A stretch of DNA of 64,000 nt, taken from NCBI GenBank assembly GCA_001897355.1, contig MKST01000011.1, positions 273,504 to 337,503 of the forward strand, read 5' to 3'. Below the pieces are notes generated by a model that had not been told where the DNA came from, made no database searches, and saw only the letters and a program-made list of their open reading frames with translations. Positions 52,778 to 61,179 of this stretch are shown here, piece by piece; positions within the stretch are counted from its first letter, which is position 1; every line of letters begins with the position of its first letter. The DNA comes from Solirubrobacterales bacterium 67-14 (GTDB lineage: Bacteria > Actinomycetota > Thermoleophilia > Solirubrobacterales > 70-9). Both the position numbers and the translations under genes were made by a program.

Positions 52778-53185
52778 GTGGCACGAGATCCCGAACCCGG
52801 TGTGACCGAAGAGCTCCGCTCGCTCGAACCGATCTTCCACCGGGTCGAAGCGGGCTCCGGCCGGGAGGCATTCGAGGCGATCGCTTCGCCCGACTTTCTC
52901 GAGGTCGGCGCGAGCGGCCAGGTCTACGACCGGGACTTCGTCCTCGACACGCTGGCCAGGCGCCACTCCCAGCCACATGACGATCGGTGGCAGATCCACG
53001 ACTTCGAGGCCCGCGAACTCAGCGACGACCTGTGGCTGGTGACCTACGAGCTCGACCAGGACGGTCGACGCAGCCGCCGGGCCACGATCTGGCGACGGAC
53101 AGAGTCCGGCTGGATGGCCGAGTACCACCAGGGAACCCTGCTGCCGCCCACTCCCGAACCGCCGATACCGGACCGAGGCGTGTAG
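52778..53185 (+). CDS. DUF4440/NTF2-like protein
   Basis: The protein of about 135 residues has the NTF2-like layout: a helix (EELRSLEPIFHRVEAGSGRE), ASPDFLEVGASGQVYDRDFV, then sheets ending WRRTESGWMAEYHQGTLL. Such proteins bind small ligands or catalyse simple reactions; no active site is obvious. GTG 52778 is preferred; ATG 52730 is in frame but would read across the padR operator region. Confidence 0.8.
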   Translation: MARDPEPGVTEELRSLEPIFHRVEAGSGREAFEAIASPDFLEVGASGQVYDRDFVLDTLARRHSQPHDDRWQIHDFEARELSDDLWLVTYELDQDGRRSRRATIWRRTESGWMAEYHQGTLLPPTPEPPIPDRGV

Positions 53186-53193
53186 CGGAAGCG

Positions 53194-53814
53194 ATGGAAG
53201 ACCTGCTGATCAATCTCACCTTCGTCGCCGCGATCGGGGCGGGGACCCGGTTCGTGGTCGGCGGCGGCGGACGGTTCACCTTTCCGGCCGCGACCCTGGC
53301 CTTGGCCGGGATCACCCTGGCGATCAGCGTCGCCGGCAACCTCGACCAGGCATTGCTGGACAGTCTCGATCGAAACCGCGATCAGCTGCTGTCCGGCGAG
53401 GTCTGGCGGATCTTCACGCCGCTTTTCGTCCAGGACGGCGGCTGGGCCGGCACCGCTTCCAACATCATCGCCCTGCTCTTCATCGGCACGATCACCGAAA
53501 CGGTCTTCAGCCGCCGCGTCCTCTTGGCCGCCTACTTCACAGCCGGACTGCTCAGCGAGATAGCCGCCTACACGATCTTCCAGCATCAGGGCTACGCCGG
53601 AAACTCGGTCGCGATCCTCGGGCTCGCGGGCCTCTGCCTGGTCACCTTCGCAACCCAGGCCGAAACCGTCACCAAGGCCATCGCGGTGGTCGGCCTGCTC
53701 GCGGGCGCCATCCTCCTGGTCACCGGAAACCTCCACGGGGTCGGCTTCACGGTCGGCGTCGCCGTGGGCGTAGCGCTTGTCGGGTCCCCCAAACCCTTGC
53801 GATCGGGCGGGTAG
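53194..53814 (+). CDS. Rhomboid-like membrane protein
   Basis: The 206-residue protein has six helices. RNRDQLLSGEVWRIFTPLF, SNIIALLFIG, a catalytic-type Ser in AGNSVAI (S138) and a His in LHGVG (H181) match the rhomboid intramembrane protease layout. The usual GxSG is GNSV here, so protease activity is uncertain. It begins 8 nt after the upstream stop. Confidence 0.8.
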   Translation: MEDLLINLTFVAAIGAGTRFVVGGGGRFTFPAATLALAGITLAISVAGNLDQALLDSLDRNRDQLLSGEVWRIFTPLFVQDGGWAGTASNIIALLFIGTITETVFSRRVLLAAYFTAGLLSEIAAYTIFQHQGYAGNSVAILGLAGLCLVTFATQAETVTKAIAVVGLLAGAILLVTGNLHGVGFTVGVAVGVALVGSPKPLRSGG

Positions 53815-53824
53815 GGTTCGGTCC

Positions 53825-54190
53825 ATGCCTTCCGACTCGGAACTCGTCTGGTCCAGCGACGGCGGGGACTTCCGCCCGGAACAGAAGCGGGAAAAGAAGA
53901 AGCGTGGCGGGAAGCCCGCCGCGGCGCCGGTTCCCGGCCCAGCCCCTGCCGGCTCCACCATCAAGGTGAAACGGGAGACCTCGGGCCGCAAAGGGAAGAC
54001 GGGCACCACGATCTCGGAGATCCCCCTCGGGGAAGCCGAGACCAAAGCCCTCGCCAAACGACTGAAGCAGCATTGCGGCGTCGGCGGCACCGCCCGCGGA
54101 TCCACTATCGAACTCCAGGGCGACCACCGCGACAAGGTGATCGCCTACCTCGAAAAAGAAGGCCACCGCGCGGTCCGAGCCGGGGGTTGA
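53825..54190 (+). CDS. SUI1/eIF1-like translation factor (YciH type)
   Basis: The 121-residue protein has a charged N-terminal tail (EQKREKKKRGGKPAA) followed by a SUI1 domain (45-118). KVKRETSGRKGKTGTTISEI, CGVGGTARGSTIELQG and HRDKVIAYLEKEGH are standard blocks. In bacteria this family may tune start-codon selection or stress translation. It lies 7 nt from the 3' end of tRNA-Pro on the other strand. Confidence 0.92.
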   Translation: MPSDSELVWSSDGGDFRPEQKREKKKRGGKPAAAPVPGPAPAGSTIKVKRETSGRKGKTGTTISEIPLGEAETKALAKRLKQHCGVGGTARGSTIELQGDHRDKVIAYLEKEGHRAVRAGG

Positions 54191-54197
54191 GCTTTAG

Positions 54198-54271
54198 TCG
54201 GGGTGACCGGATTCGAACCGATGATCTCCTGCTCCCAGGGCAGGCGCGTTACCAGGCTTCGCTACACCCCG
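54198..54271 (-). tRNA. tRNA-Pro (anticodon TGG)
   Basis: The minus strand forms a cloverleaf with acceptor CGGGGTG/CACCCCG, anticodon stem CCTGC/GCAGG around CCTGGGA (anticodon TGG) and T-arm GGTTCGAATCC. The discriminator is A; CCA is not encoded. Confidence 0.97.
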
Positions 54272-54286
54272 TAGTGGATTGTGATT

Positions 54287-54925
54287 CTACTTCCACTCGC
54301 TCCTAATGCGATCCATCCAAGCCTCTAGGCGCGCTCTGAGTTGCGTGTCTCCCATCGAGACGCTCAGGACGCCGTGGGCAGAGCGCCAAGTCCGGCCGGT
54401 CAGTTGGTTGCTGTTCGACTTTCTCTGGAGGTTTATGTCTTCTGGAAGGACCCCGACGATCCCGCTCCAGAACTCCTGAAGTTCGTGCAGATCCTGATCA
54501 GCGTGATACTGGACGGAATAGCGGATCTTGTTCTTGCCCAGTCTCCTGATCCATCGGCTACCCAGGGCAATCACCGTCGGATCCGAGTTGGCGATACAAA
54601 CAGTGTTTCGACAACGTTTGGACCCCTCACCGAGATACATGCAGACAAAGTCGCGAAAGGTCTCGTCCTTGGCCAAATCGTCGAATTCATCCACACCTTG
54701 CTGATAAGCCCGCTCCCGTTTGAGACGGGCACGTTCGCTGTTGGCAAGTGACGCTTTGCGGCGCTTCTCAGATTGCTTTGCGGTCTCGGGAATCTTGATC
54801 CGCCCTACCCAGTAGAAAGCCGTTGTTCTCGAGACCGACAATCGTTCGGCTATTTCGTCGATTGTCAGCTTCTTTTCGACTCTCAGCTGGATCGCTTTCT
54901 TTCTGATGTATTCGGGATGGGCCAT
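54287..54925 (-). CDS. HTH protein with LAGLIDADG-like motif, possible acquired gene
   Basis: The 212-residue basic protein has an N-terminal helix-turn-helix (KKLTIDEIAERLSVSRTTAF) and a C-terminal region with FVCMYLGEGSK, which resembles a LAGLIDADG core, followed by RTWRSAHGVLSV. It may be a homing-endonuclease-related DNA-binding protein. Base composition is clearly AT-richer than its neighbours, and it lies 15 nt upstream of tRNA-Pro, a common integration point. ATG 54925 is chosen; 54994 is also open. Confidence 0.75.
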   Translation of the reverse strand: MAHPEYIRKKAIQLRVEKKLTIDEIAERLSVSRTTAFYWVGRIKIPETAKQSEKRRKASLANSERARLKRERAYQQGVDEFDDLAKDETFRDFVCMYLGEGSKRCRNTVCIANSDPTVIALGSRWIRRLGKNKIRYSVQYHADQDLHELQEFWSGIVGVLPEDINLQRKSNSNQLTGRTWRSAHGVLSVSMGDTQLRARLEAWMDRIRSEWK

Positions 54926-54984
54926 AAGTCCATGGTCATCCTCGAGGCGGTCGAGAAAGGGGCGAAAAGGGCTTACACAAGGGG

Positions 54985-55006
54985 TTTGCAACAAAGTCGT
55001 TGCAAA
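54985..55006. repeat. Inverted repeat TTTGCAAC/GTTGCAAA
   Basis: Perfect 8-bp arms with 6-nt spacer AAAGTC lie in the AT-rich gap upstream of the HTH gene. A further TTGTTGCAG copy follows at about 55018. It may be an operator of the HTH gene or the boundary of an acquired segment. Confidence 0.5.
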
Positions 55007-55027
55007 GAATCTGCACTTTTGTTGCAG

Positions 55028-55984
55028 TTAGAGACCCTGGGACTGACGCCAGGCTTGGAAGGCCTCGCGGGTCGTGTATTCCGGGGTGTAGCCGAACTCC
55101 TCCTTGAGGCGGCTGTTGTCGAGCACCGGACGGTAGGCGAGGAAGTCGGTCTGGGCCGGGCCATGCGGGGTGAGGTCGAGGAAGTGGCCGATCCAGAGGC
55201 CGGCCTTGAGCGCGCCGACCGGCACCGGGAGGGTCTTCTTGCCGAGCTCGGCGGCGATCTCGTCGACCGTCATCGCGCCGTCCCCCGCCACGTTGTAGAT
55301 CCCCGTCTTCTCCCCCAGCACCCCCTGCAGGATCACCCCGACCACGTCCTGGTCCCAGATGAAGACGAAGGGCGATTCGGAACCGCGGATCTTCAGCAGG
55401 CGCTTCGACCTGAACAGGTCGGTGATTTGGTTGTCGACCGACTCCCCCAGGATCGTGCCGATCCGCAGCACCACCTGTTCAAGCTCGGGGTGCGACTCGC
55501 GGAGCGCCGCCAGTTCCTCCTCGACCAGCCGCTTGTGCAGGCTGTACGGGAAGGTCTCCGTGCCGCGGACCGGATCGTCCTCGGTCAGCCAGGCCGGGTT
55601 GTCCGCGTGGTAGCCGTAGGCTGCCCCGCTGGAAGAGACAATCACCCGTTTCACCCCATGCGCGAGGCAGGCGTCGAAGACGTTCTTCGAACCGGTCACG
55701 TCAACCGCGAACTCCTGCTCGACCGTGGTGTTCGCCCCCGGATTGACGATCGAGGCGAGGTGAACCACGGTGTCGATCCCGTGTTCGCCGATCGGCCCGG
55801 AGATCGCCGAGGCGTCGGTGACGTCGGCGACGACGTAGTCGACCCCGTCCGCCCGACGTTCTTCGGGCTGATGGTGCAGGTCCGCCGAGACGACCAACTC
55901 GACCTGGTCCTCGGCCTCGGCCAGGCCGCGCACGACCGAATGCCCGAGAAATCCGTTGCCGCCGGTGACCAGAACCCGCTTCAT
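55028..55984 (-). CDS. NAD-dependent epimerase/dehydratase family protein
   Basis: The 318-residue extended SDR has VLVTGGNGFLGHSVV, DVTDASAI for cofactor contact, SSSGAAYG and the catalytic YSLHK. It acts on nucleotide-sugars or other carbonyl compounds; substrate unknown. An 18-bp inverted repeat fills the gap to the upstream transporter gene on the same strand. Confidence 0.9.
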   Translation of the reverse strand: MKRVLVTGGNGFLGHSVVRGLAEAEDQVELVVSADLHHQPEERRADGVDYVVADVTDASAISGPIGEHGIDTVVHLASIVNPGANTTVEQEFAVDVTGSKNVFDACLAHGVKRVIVSSSGAAYGYHADNPAWLTEDDPVRGTETFPYSLHKRLVEEELAALRESHPELEQVVLRIGTILGESVDNQITDLFRSKRLLKIRGSESPFVFIWDQDVVGVILQGVLGEKTGIYNVAGDGAMTVDEIAAELGKKTLPVPVGALKAGLWIGHFLDLTPHGPAQTDFLAYRPVLDNSRLKEEFGYTPEYTTREAFQAWRQSQGL

Positions 55985-55989
55985 CGATC

Positions 55990-56054
55990 AGAGCCTATCC
56001 CGGCAGGGCTGCGAAGCGGTGCGCTGGCAAGCTCTGCCTGCCGGGATAGGCTCT
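55990..56054. repeat. 18-bp inverted repeat with 29-nt loop
   Basis: AGAGCCTATCCCGGCAGG (55990-56007) and its exact complement (56037-56054) flank a 29-nt spacer. The repeat occupies the whole gap between the symporter and epimerase genes and reaches the last base of the symporter stop. No U-tract follows. Confidence 0.75.
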
Positions 56055-57028
56055 TACCCGCCTTCTGCCGCTTCCAGAGTGCTCTCGCCCACGTCACCGG
56101 TCGGTCGCTTCGCCCACCAGCTGGAGAGCGCCAGGCCCGCGATCAGGTCCCAGACACCCCACCAGGCAGCGACCATCGCCACCCCGCCGAGTCCCTCGAA
56201 AACGCTCAAGGCGATACCGAGGCCGAGGGCCGCGTTCCTCACCCCCACCTCGAAGGTGATCGCCCGCCGGTTCGGCTCCGAGACCCGGAAAGAAGCGGCG
56301 ATCCCGTAGCCCAGCAGCAGCGCCAGCGTGTCGTGCAGGAAGACCGCCACCGCGACCAGGGCGATGTAGTTGACGAAGACGCCGATGTTGCCGATCAGCG
56401 CGCCAAGGATGAAGAGGACCAGGAAGATCATCGAGAACTTCTTGACCAGGGGCTGGACCTTCTTCGCGAATTCCGGCTTGCGGCTGGAGATGGTCAGCCC
56501 GAGGCAGAGGGGGATGCCGATCAGCACGACGATGTCGAGCAGCAACTCGATTGCGCTCACGTCCACGTCCTTGAGCACCTGCGACGCCTCCGGATGCATG
56601 CCGGCCCAGAAGGCGATGTTGAGCGGCATCAGGAAGATCGCCAGGAAGTTCGAGAGGGCGGTCATCGACAGCGAGAGGGCGACGTTCCCCCGCGCCCGGT
56701 AGACCAGGATGTTCGAGATGTTGCCCGGCGGGCAGCAGGCGACCAGGATCATCCCGAGGGCGATCGAAGGCCGGAAGCCGAGGGCCAGGGTCAGGAGGTA
56801 AGTGATGGCCGGCAGGCAGATGAACTGGGCCGCGACCCCGACCGCCATCGCCTTCGGCAACTTCGCGACGTGCCGGAAGTCGTCGACCTTCATCTCCAAG
56901 GCGATGCCCAGCATGATCACGAAGATCACCGCGCTGAGCAGGAGAAGCATGCCGTCGCTGGTGTTCAGGTTCGCACTGTCGATGTCCTCCGCCCCGAAGG
57001 GGAGGTTGGGCAGAAAGGCCAGGCTCAT
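56054..57028 (-). CDS. Bile acid:sodium symporter family transporter
   Basis: The 324-residue membrane protein has about ten helices and the family hallmark VACCPPGNISNILVYRARGN; FEVGVRNAALGLGIAL is the second conserved crossover. It moves an organic anion with Na+. It follows the monooxygenase gene by 16 nt on the same strand and may supply its substrate. Confidence 0.92.
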   Translation of the reverse strand: MSLAFLPNLPFGAEDIDSANLNTSDGMLLLLSAVIFVIMLGIALEMKVDDFRHVAKLPKAMAVGVAAQFICLPAITYLLTLALGFRPSIALGMILVACCPPGNISNILVYRARGNVALSLSMTALSNFLAIFLMPLNIAFWAGMHPEASQVLKDVDVSAIELLLDIVVLIGIPLCLGLTISSRKPEFAKKVQPLVKKFSMIFLVLFILGALIGNIGVFVNYIALVAVAVFLHDTLALLLGYGIAASFRVSEPNRRAITFEVGVRNAALGLGIALSVFEGLGGVAMVAAWWGVWDLIAGLALSSWWAKRPTGDVGESTLEAAEGG

Positions 57029-57044
57029 GCGCGGATGACCCGGC

Positions 57045-58379
57045 TCATGCGAAGATCTTCAGGTGCCGGTGGATCTCGGCCCGGTAGGCGTCCTTGTTGA
57101 CGTAGAACGGGAGCCGGTCGAGCTGACGGTAGTTGTAGCCCGCGAAGAGGTCGGGCTTGGGACCCTGGACGCGGCGCCACATCTCCTCGGCCCGGGCCGG
57201 ATCGCGATCACCGGCCTCGATGAACTCGGAGACGAGGTGGGCCTGGTTGTAGCGGCCCTGCCAGCCGAGCCCGGTCGCCTCGACCATGCCGAGCACGAAG
57301 ACGTTGCGGTGCTTCGGGGTGAAGATGTTGAGGTAGAGGTCCGGGCTGTTGCCACGCCAGTTGAGGTGTTCCGGGTCGATGAACGGGTAGTGGAGCTTGT
57401 AGCCGGTGGCCAGCATGACCAGGTCGTATTCCCCGGTCGATCCGTCGACGAACTCGACCCCGGTCTTGGTGAAGCGCTTGATGTTCTTGCGGACGTGGAT
57501 GTCGCCGTGGCCGGCGTGGTAGAGCACCTGGGTGTTCATCACCGGGTGGGTCTCGTAGATCCGCCCCTCCGGCTTGGGGAAGCCGAGCCGGGCCGGGTCG
57601 CCGGTCAGGAACTTGATGAACTTCCCGTCGATCCTGGTCTTGAGGAAGGCGGGCAGCGCCTTGCCCTCATTCAGGGTGTCGGAGGGACGGCCGAAGATGT
57701 ACTTGGGAAAGAACCAGTAGCCGGAGCGCAGGCTCATCTCGATCGACTCCGCGTAGTGGACCGCGTCCACGGCGATGTCACAGCCGGAGTTGCCGCAGCC
57801 GACGATCAAGGCTTTCTTGTCCCGGAAGATGTCGGGCCGCTTGTAGGAAGCGGTGTGGAGGATCTCTCCCTCGAACTCGTCCTCGCCCTCGAAGGCCGGG
57901 ATGCTGGGCTCCGAGAGGATGCCGTTGGCGATGATCACCCCGGCGTAGCGGCCGCTCTCCTCCTCCCCGTTCTCGTTTCGGATCGTCACCTTCCAAGCCG
58001 AATCGTCTGATTCCGGATCTTCCGGCTCCGCCCCGATCACCTCGGTGCCGAAGCGGTAGTTCCGCCGCAGGTCGAAGGTGTCCGCGTAATCCTTGAAGTA
58101 GGTGTTCATCTCCCAGTGGCTGGGGAAGTCGGCCACTTCGTCGCGCATCGGGAACTCGTCGTAGGCGGTGGTCGTCTTCGAAGAGATCAGGTGCGCCGAC
58201 TCGTACATAGTCGACTTCTCGCTGGTGATGTCCCAGAGGCCGCCGACATCGGAGTGGACCTCGAAGCCGACGAAGTCGATCCCGCGGCGGGAGAGGTTGC
58301 GGGCCGCGGAGAGCCCGGTCGGTCCGGCCCCGATCAGAGCCCACGGAAGTTCGTTATTTGCGTCCCCCTCAGGCACCAC
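57045..58379 (-). CDS. Flavin-containing monooxygenase
   Basis: The 444-residue enzyme has the FAD motif IGAGPTGLSAA, the FMO signature FEGEILHTASYK and NADPH motif VGCGNSGCD. It adds oxygen to nitrogen, sulfur or ketone substrates. The start is GTG 58379 (or the next GTG, 58376). It is divergent from the DUF1015 gene. Confidence 0.92.
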   Translation of the reverse strand: MVPEGDANNELPWALIGAGPTGLSAARNLSRRGIDFVGFEVHSDVGGLWDITSEKSTMYESAHLISSKTTTAYDEFPMRDEVADFPSHWEMNTYFKDYADTFDLRRNYRFGTEVIGAEPEDPESDDSAWKVTIRNENGEEESGRYAGVIIANGILSEPSIPAFEGEDEFEGEILHTASYKRPDIFRDKKALIVGCGNSGCDIAVDAVHYAESIEMSLRSGYWFFPKYIFGRPSDTLNEGKALPAFLKTRIDGKFIKFLTGDPARLGFPKPEGRIYETHPVMNTQVLYHAGHGDIHVRKNIKRFTKTGVEFVDGSTGEYDLVMLATGYKLHYPFIDPEHLNWRGNSPDLYLNIFTPKHRNVFVLGMVEATGLGWQGRYNQAHLVSEFIEAGDRDPARAEEMWRRVQGPKPDLFAGYNYRQLDRLPFYVNKDAYRAEIHRHLKIFA

Positions 58380-58442
58380 GTTCCGGGCATCCTACGCCAC
58401 CGCCCCTCCGGTGCCGCCACCGGGGCGCGGTACGGTTGGCAC

Positions 58443-59687
58443 ATGGCGGACGTCGCCCCCATCCACGCGCTCCATTACGACCTGAACGCGGTCGGCTCCC
58501 TGAGTGACGTGATCGCCCCGCCGTACGACGGGGTGAGCGAAGAGCTGCGGTCCGAACTGCTGGCCCGCTCACCTTTCAACGTGGTCGAGGTCGACCTGCC
58601 GGAATCCCCCGGCGGCGACCGCTACGAGCACGCGGCCGGCACCCTCGAGGAATGGATCTTGAGCGGCATCCTCCACCAGGACCGCGAGCCTTCGATCTGG
58701 GCTCTCACGCAGGAGTACAACGGGCCCGACGGTTCGCTCCGGATCCGCAACGGCATCCTGGCCCGGGTCCGGGTCGAGGATTATGGCCCCGGCCGGATCC
58801 GGCCCCACGAACGCACCCAGCCGGGTCCGAAACAGGACCGGCTCGACCTGGCCCGCGCCACCCGCTTCAACCTCTCACCGATCTTTTCACTGACCGCACG
58901 GGATGCCTGGCCACAGGTCGAACCGGCGACCCACACCGAACCCTGGGCCGAGGTACTCGGCGAGGACGGGACTCTCAACCGGATCTGGCGGGTCACCGAC
59001 CCAGAGATCCACCGGGCGGTCGCCTGGGAGCTGAGCGAGGCGGAATTGCTGATCGCCGACGGCCACCATCGCTACGAGACCGCCCGCACCTACCGCGACG
59101 AGGTCGGCGGCGAAGGCGCCCATTGCTACACCCTCATGTCCCTCACCGGCCTGGCCGACCCGGGGCTGACCGTCTTCCCGATCCACCGCCTGCTGTTGGG
59201 CATCGGCGACCCCGATCTCGCCGATCGCTTCAAGAGGGGCATCGAGGAGGCGTTCGAGACGCTCACCGAGGGCGATCTCGACCCGGCGGGTCTGGAGGGG
59301 ACCGGCTGCTTCGGGTTGTACGAGGCCGACGGCTCCAGACGGCTGCTTCGGCTCCGCGATCCCGCTTCCCTCGATGCCCTCTTCGACGGCCGCTCCGCCG
59401 CCTACCGCAATCTCGACCCGGCGATCCTCGAGAAGGTCGTCTTCGGCGAGATCCTCGGCATGAGCGAGGCCGACGTCGAGGCGAAGAAGGGACTCGGCTA
59501 CGCGAAGTCGCTCGAAGAAGCAACGAGCGAAGTCGAGGCGGGCCGGGCCGGGGCCGCCTTCATCCTCCGCCCCACCCCGGTCGAGCAGGTCCGGGCGGTC
59601 GCCGACGCCGGCGAGACGATGCCGCCCAAGTCGACCTACTTCTTCCCCAAGCTCCCGACCGGCATCGTCTTCAACCCCCTGAGCTGA
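58443..59687 (+). CDS. DUF1015 family protein
   Basis: The 414-residue protein shows the DUF1015 blocks VIAPPYDGVS, RPHERTQPGPKQDRL and the highly conserved LLIADGHHRYETA. The biochemical role is not known; the HHRYE motif suggests a phosphate- or nucleic-acid-related function. It is followed by an inverted repeat and the cobalamin adenosyltransferase gene. Confidence 0.93.
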   Translation: MADVAPIHALHYDLNAVGSLSDVIAPPYDGVSEELRSELLARSPFNVVEVDLPESPGGDRYEHAAGTLEEWILSGILHQDREPSIWALTQEYNGPDGSLRIRNGILARVRVEDYGPGRIRPHERTQPGPKQDRLDLARATRFNLSPIFSLTARDAWPQVEPATHTEPWAEVLGEDGTLNRIWRVTDPEIHRAVAWELSEAELLIADGHHRYETARTYRDEVGGEGAHCYTLMSLTGLADPGLTVFPIHRLLLGIGDPDLADRFKRGIEEAFETLTEGDLDPAGLEGTGCFGLYEADGSRRLLRLRDPASLDALFDGRSAAYRNLDPAILEKVVFGEILGMSEADVEAKKGLGYAKSLEEATSEVEAGRAGAAFILRPTPVEQVRAVADAGETMPPKSTYFFPKLPTGIVFNPLS

Positions 59688-59702
59688 CCTCGCGGACCGC
59701 TC

Positions 59703-59741
59703 GGTTCGATTTACGGGCGCTATATCCCCCCAAATCGAACC
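59703..59741 (+). terminator. Inverted repeat after the DUF1015 gene
   Basis: GGTTCGATTT and AAATCGAACC are perfect 10-bp arms separated by 19 nt. The repeat starts 16 nt past the DUF1015 stop and ends 29 nt before the next start. It could be a weak terminator or an operator for the adenosyltransferase gene; it has no U-run. Confidence 0.45.
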
Positions 59742-59770
59742 CATCAGCCCGCGACCTTTAGGATCGGGTC

Positions 59771-60343
59771 ATGGTCAAGATCTATACGAAGAAGGGCGAC
59801 GACGGGACGACCGGGCTCTGGTACGGGGGCCGGGTCGAGAAATCCGGACTGAGGACCGACGCCTACGGCACCCTCGACGAAGCCTGCTCCGCGCTCGGGG
59901 TCGCTCGGGCGCTCTGCGATGACGGCCAGGAAGAACTCGCAGCCGACATCCTCGCCCTGCAGAACGAGCTGTTCGTGGCCGGGGCCGAGCTCGCCACCGC
60001 TCCGGAAGCGGCCGAGCGGCTCGAAGACGGGATCAGCCGGATCACCGCCGAGATGGTCGACGCGCTCGACCCCGAGATCGACAAGTACATGGAGCGGGTC
60101 GACCTGCCGCCCAAGTTCGTGATCCCCGGCGGCACCCAGCTTTCGGCCCAGCTCGACGTGGCCCGCACCATCGTGCGGCGGGCCGAGCGGGCGACCGTCC
60201 GTATCCAGCTCGCCGGCGAGCTCGCCTCGACCGAGATCCTGCGCTTCCTCAACCGGGCCTCGGACCTCGTCTTCTCGATGGCCCGCTACGCCGACGTCGA
60301 CTCCCCGGACCTCTTCGAAGGCCGGCGCAAGTCCGGGGACTGA
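59771..60343 (+). CDS. Cob(I)alamin adenosyltransferase, PduO type
   Basis: The 190-residue protein starts with KIYTKKGDDGTTGLWYGGRV, the ATP-binding motif of PduO enzymes, and has RRAERATV and RFLNRASDLVFSMAR near the C terminus. It makes adenosylcobalamin from cob(I)alamin and ATP. No B12-dependent enzyme adjoins it. Confidence 0.95.
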   Translation: MVKIYTKKGDDGTTGLWYGGRVEKSGLRTDAYGTLDEACSALGVARALCDDGQEELAADILALQNELFVAGAELATAPEAAERLEDGISRITAEMVDALDPEIDKYMERVDLPPKFVIPGGTQLSAQLDVARTIVRRAERATVRIQLAGELASTEILRFLNRASDLVFSMARYADVDSPDLFEGRRKSGD

Positions 60344-60378
60344 GACCTTGGCCTGCCGGCGAGGCGGTCGCTGACCCG

Positions 60379-61179
60379 ATGGACCTGGGCCTGAAAGGCC
60401 GCGTCTGCGTGGTGACCGGGGCCAGCGGCGGGATCGGACTGGAGGTGACCCGGCAGCTCTGCGACGAGGGCGCCAAGGTGCTGATGGTCTCCCGCGATCT
60501 CGAACAACTTGCGGCGATGTCCGAGGTGGTCCGGGCCGAGGGCGGTGAAGCCGAGGTCGTGGTCAAGGACGTGACCGACGACTGTGCCGGTCAGCACATC
60601 GTCGCTGCCGCGAAACAGGCCTTCGGCAAGGTGGACGTGCTGGTCAACAACGCCGGTGCCGCCGAGTGGAAGCCGCTGGAGGAAGCGAGCGAAGAAGACT
60701 TCCGTTTCCAGTTCGAGCTAAGCGTGATCGCCCCGCTCAACCTGATGCGGGCGGCGATCCCCGAGATGACCGAGCGCGGCTGGGGCCGGGTGGTCAACGT
60801 CTCCTCGACCGCCGGCAAACGACCCTCGGCGATGATGCCCGACTACTCGGTCGGCAAGGCGGCGATGCTCTCGCTCTCCCGGCAGTTCGCCGAGCGCCAC
60901 GCCAGCGAGGGCGTGATGGTGAACGCGGTCTGTCCCGGGCCGACGGCCTCCGACCTCTGGATGGCCGAGGGCGGACTGCTCGACCAGTCGAAGGAAGCGG
61001 CCGGCCACGCGACTCGCGAGGAGGCGCTGAGGGCGACCGGCTCGAAGCGGCCGATCGGGCGGCTGGGCACGCCGGAGGAGATCGCATCAGCAATCGTCTT
61101 CCTCTGCTCCGAACGCGCCTCTTATGTTTCGGGCGTAGCTTGGGGCATAGACGGGGGCACCGTCCCAGTGATCATCTAA
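60379..61179 (+). CDS. Short-chain dehydrogenase/reductase
   Basis: The 266-residue SDR has TGASGGIG, NNAGAAEW, Ser in NVSSTAGKR and YSVGKAAM. The Arg-containing SRDLEQL after beta-2 suggests NADPH. It resembles 3-oxoacyl reductases but stands alone here. Its end overlaps the convergent apt gene by 4 nt. Confidence 0.9.
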   Translation: MDLGLKGRVCVVTGASGGIGLEVTRQLCDEGAKVLMVSRDLEQLAAMSEVVRAEGGEAEVVVKDVTDDCAGQHIVAAAKQAFGKVDVLVNNAGAAEWKPLEEASEEDFRFQFELSVIAPLNLMRAAIPEMTERGWGRVVNVSSTAGKRPSAMMPDYSVGKAAMLSLSRQFAERHASEGVMVNAVCPGPTASDLWMAEGGLLDQSKEAAGHATREEALRATGSKRPIGRLGTPEEIASAIVFLCSERASYVSGVAWGIDGGTVPVII

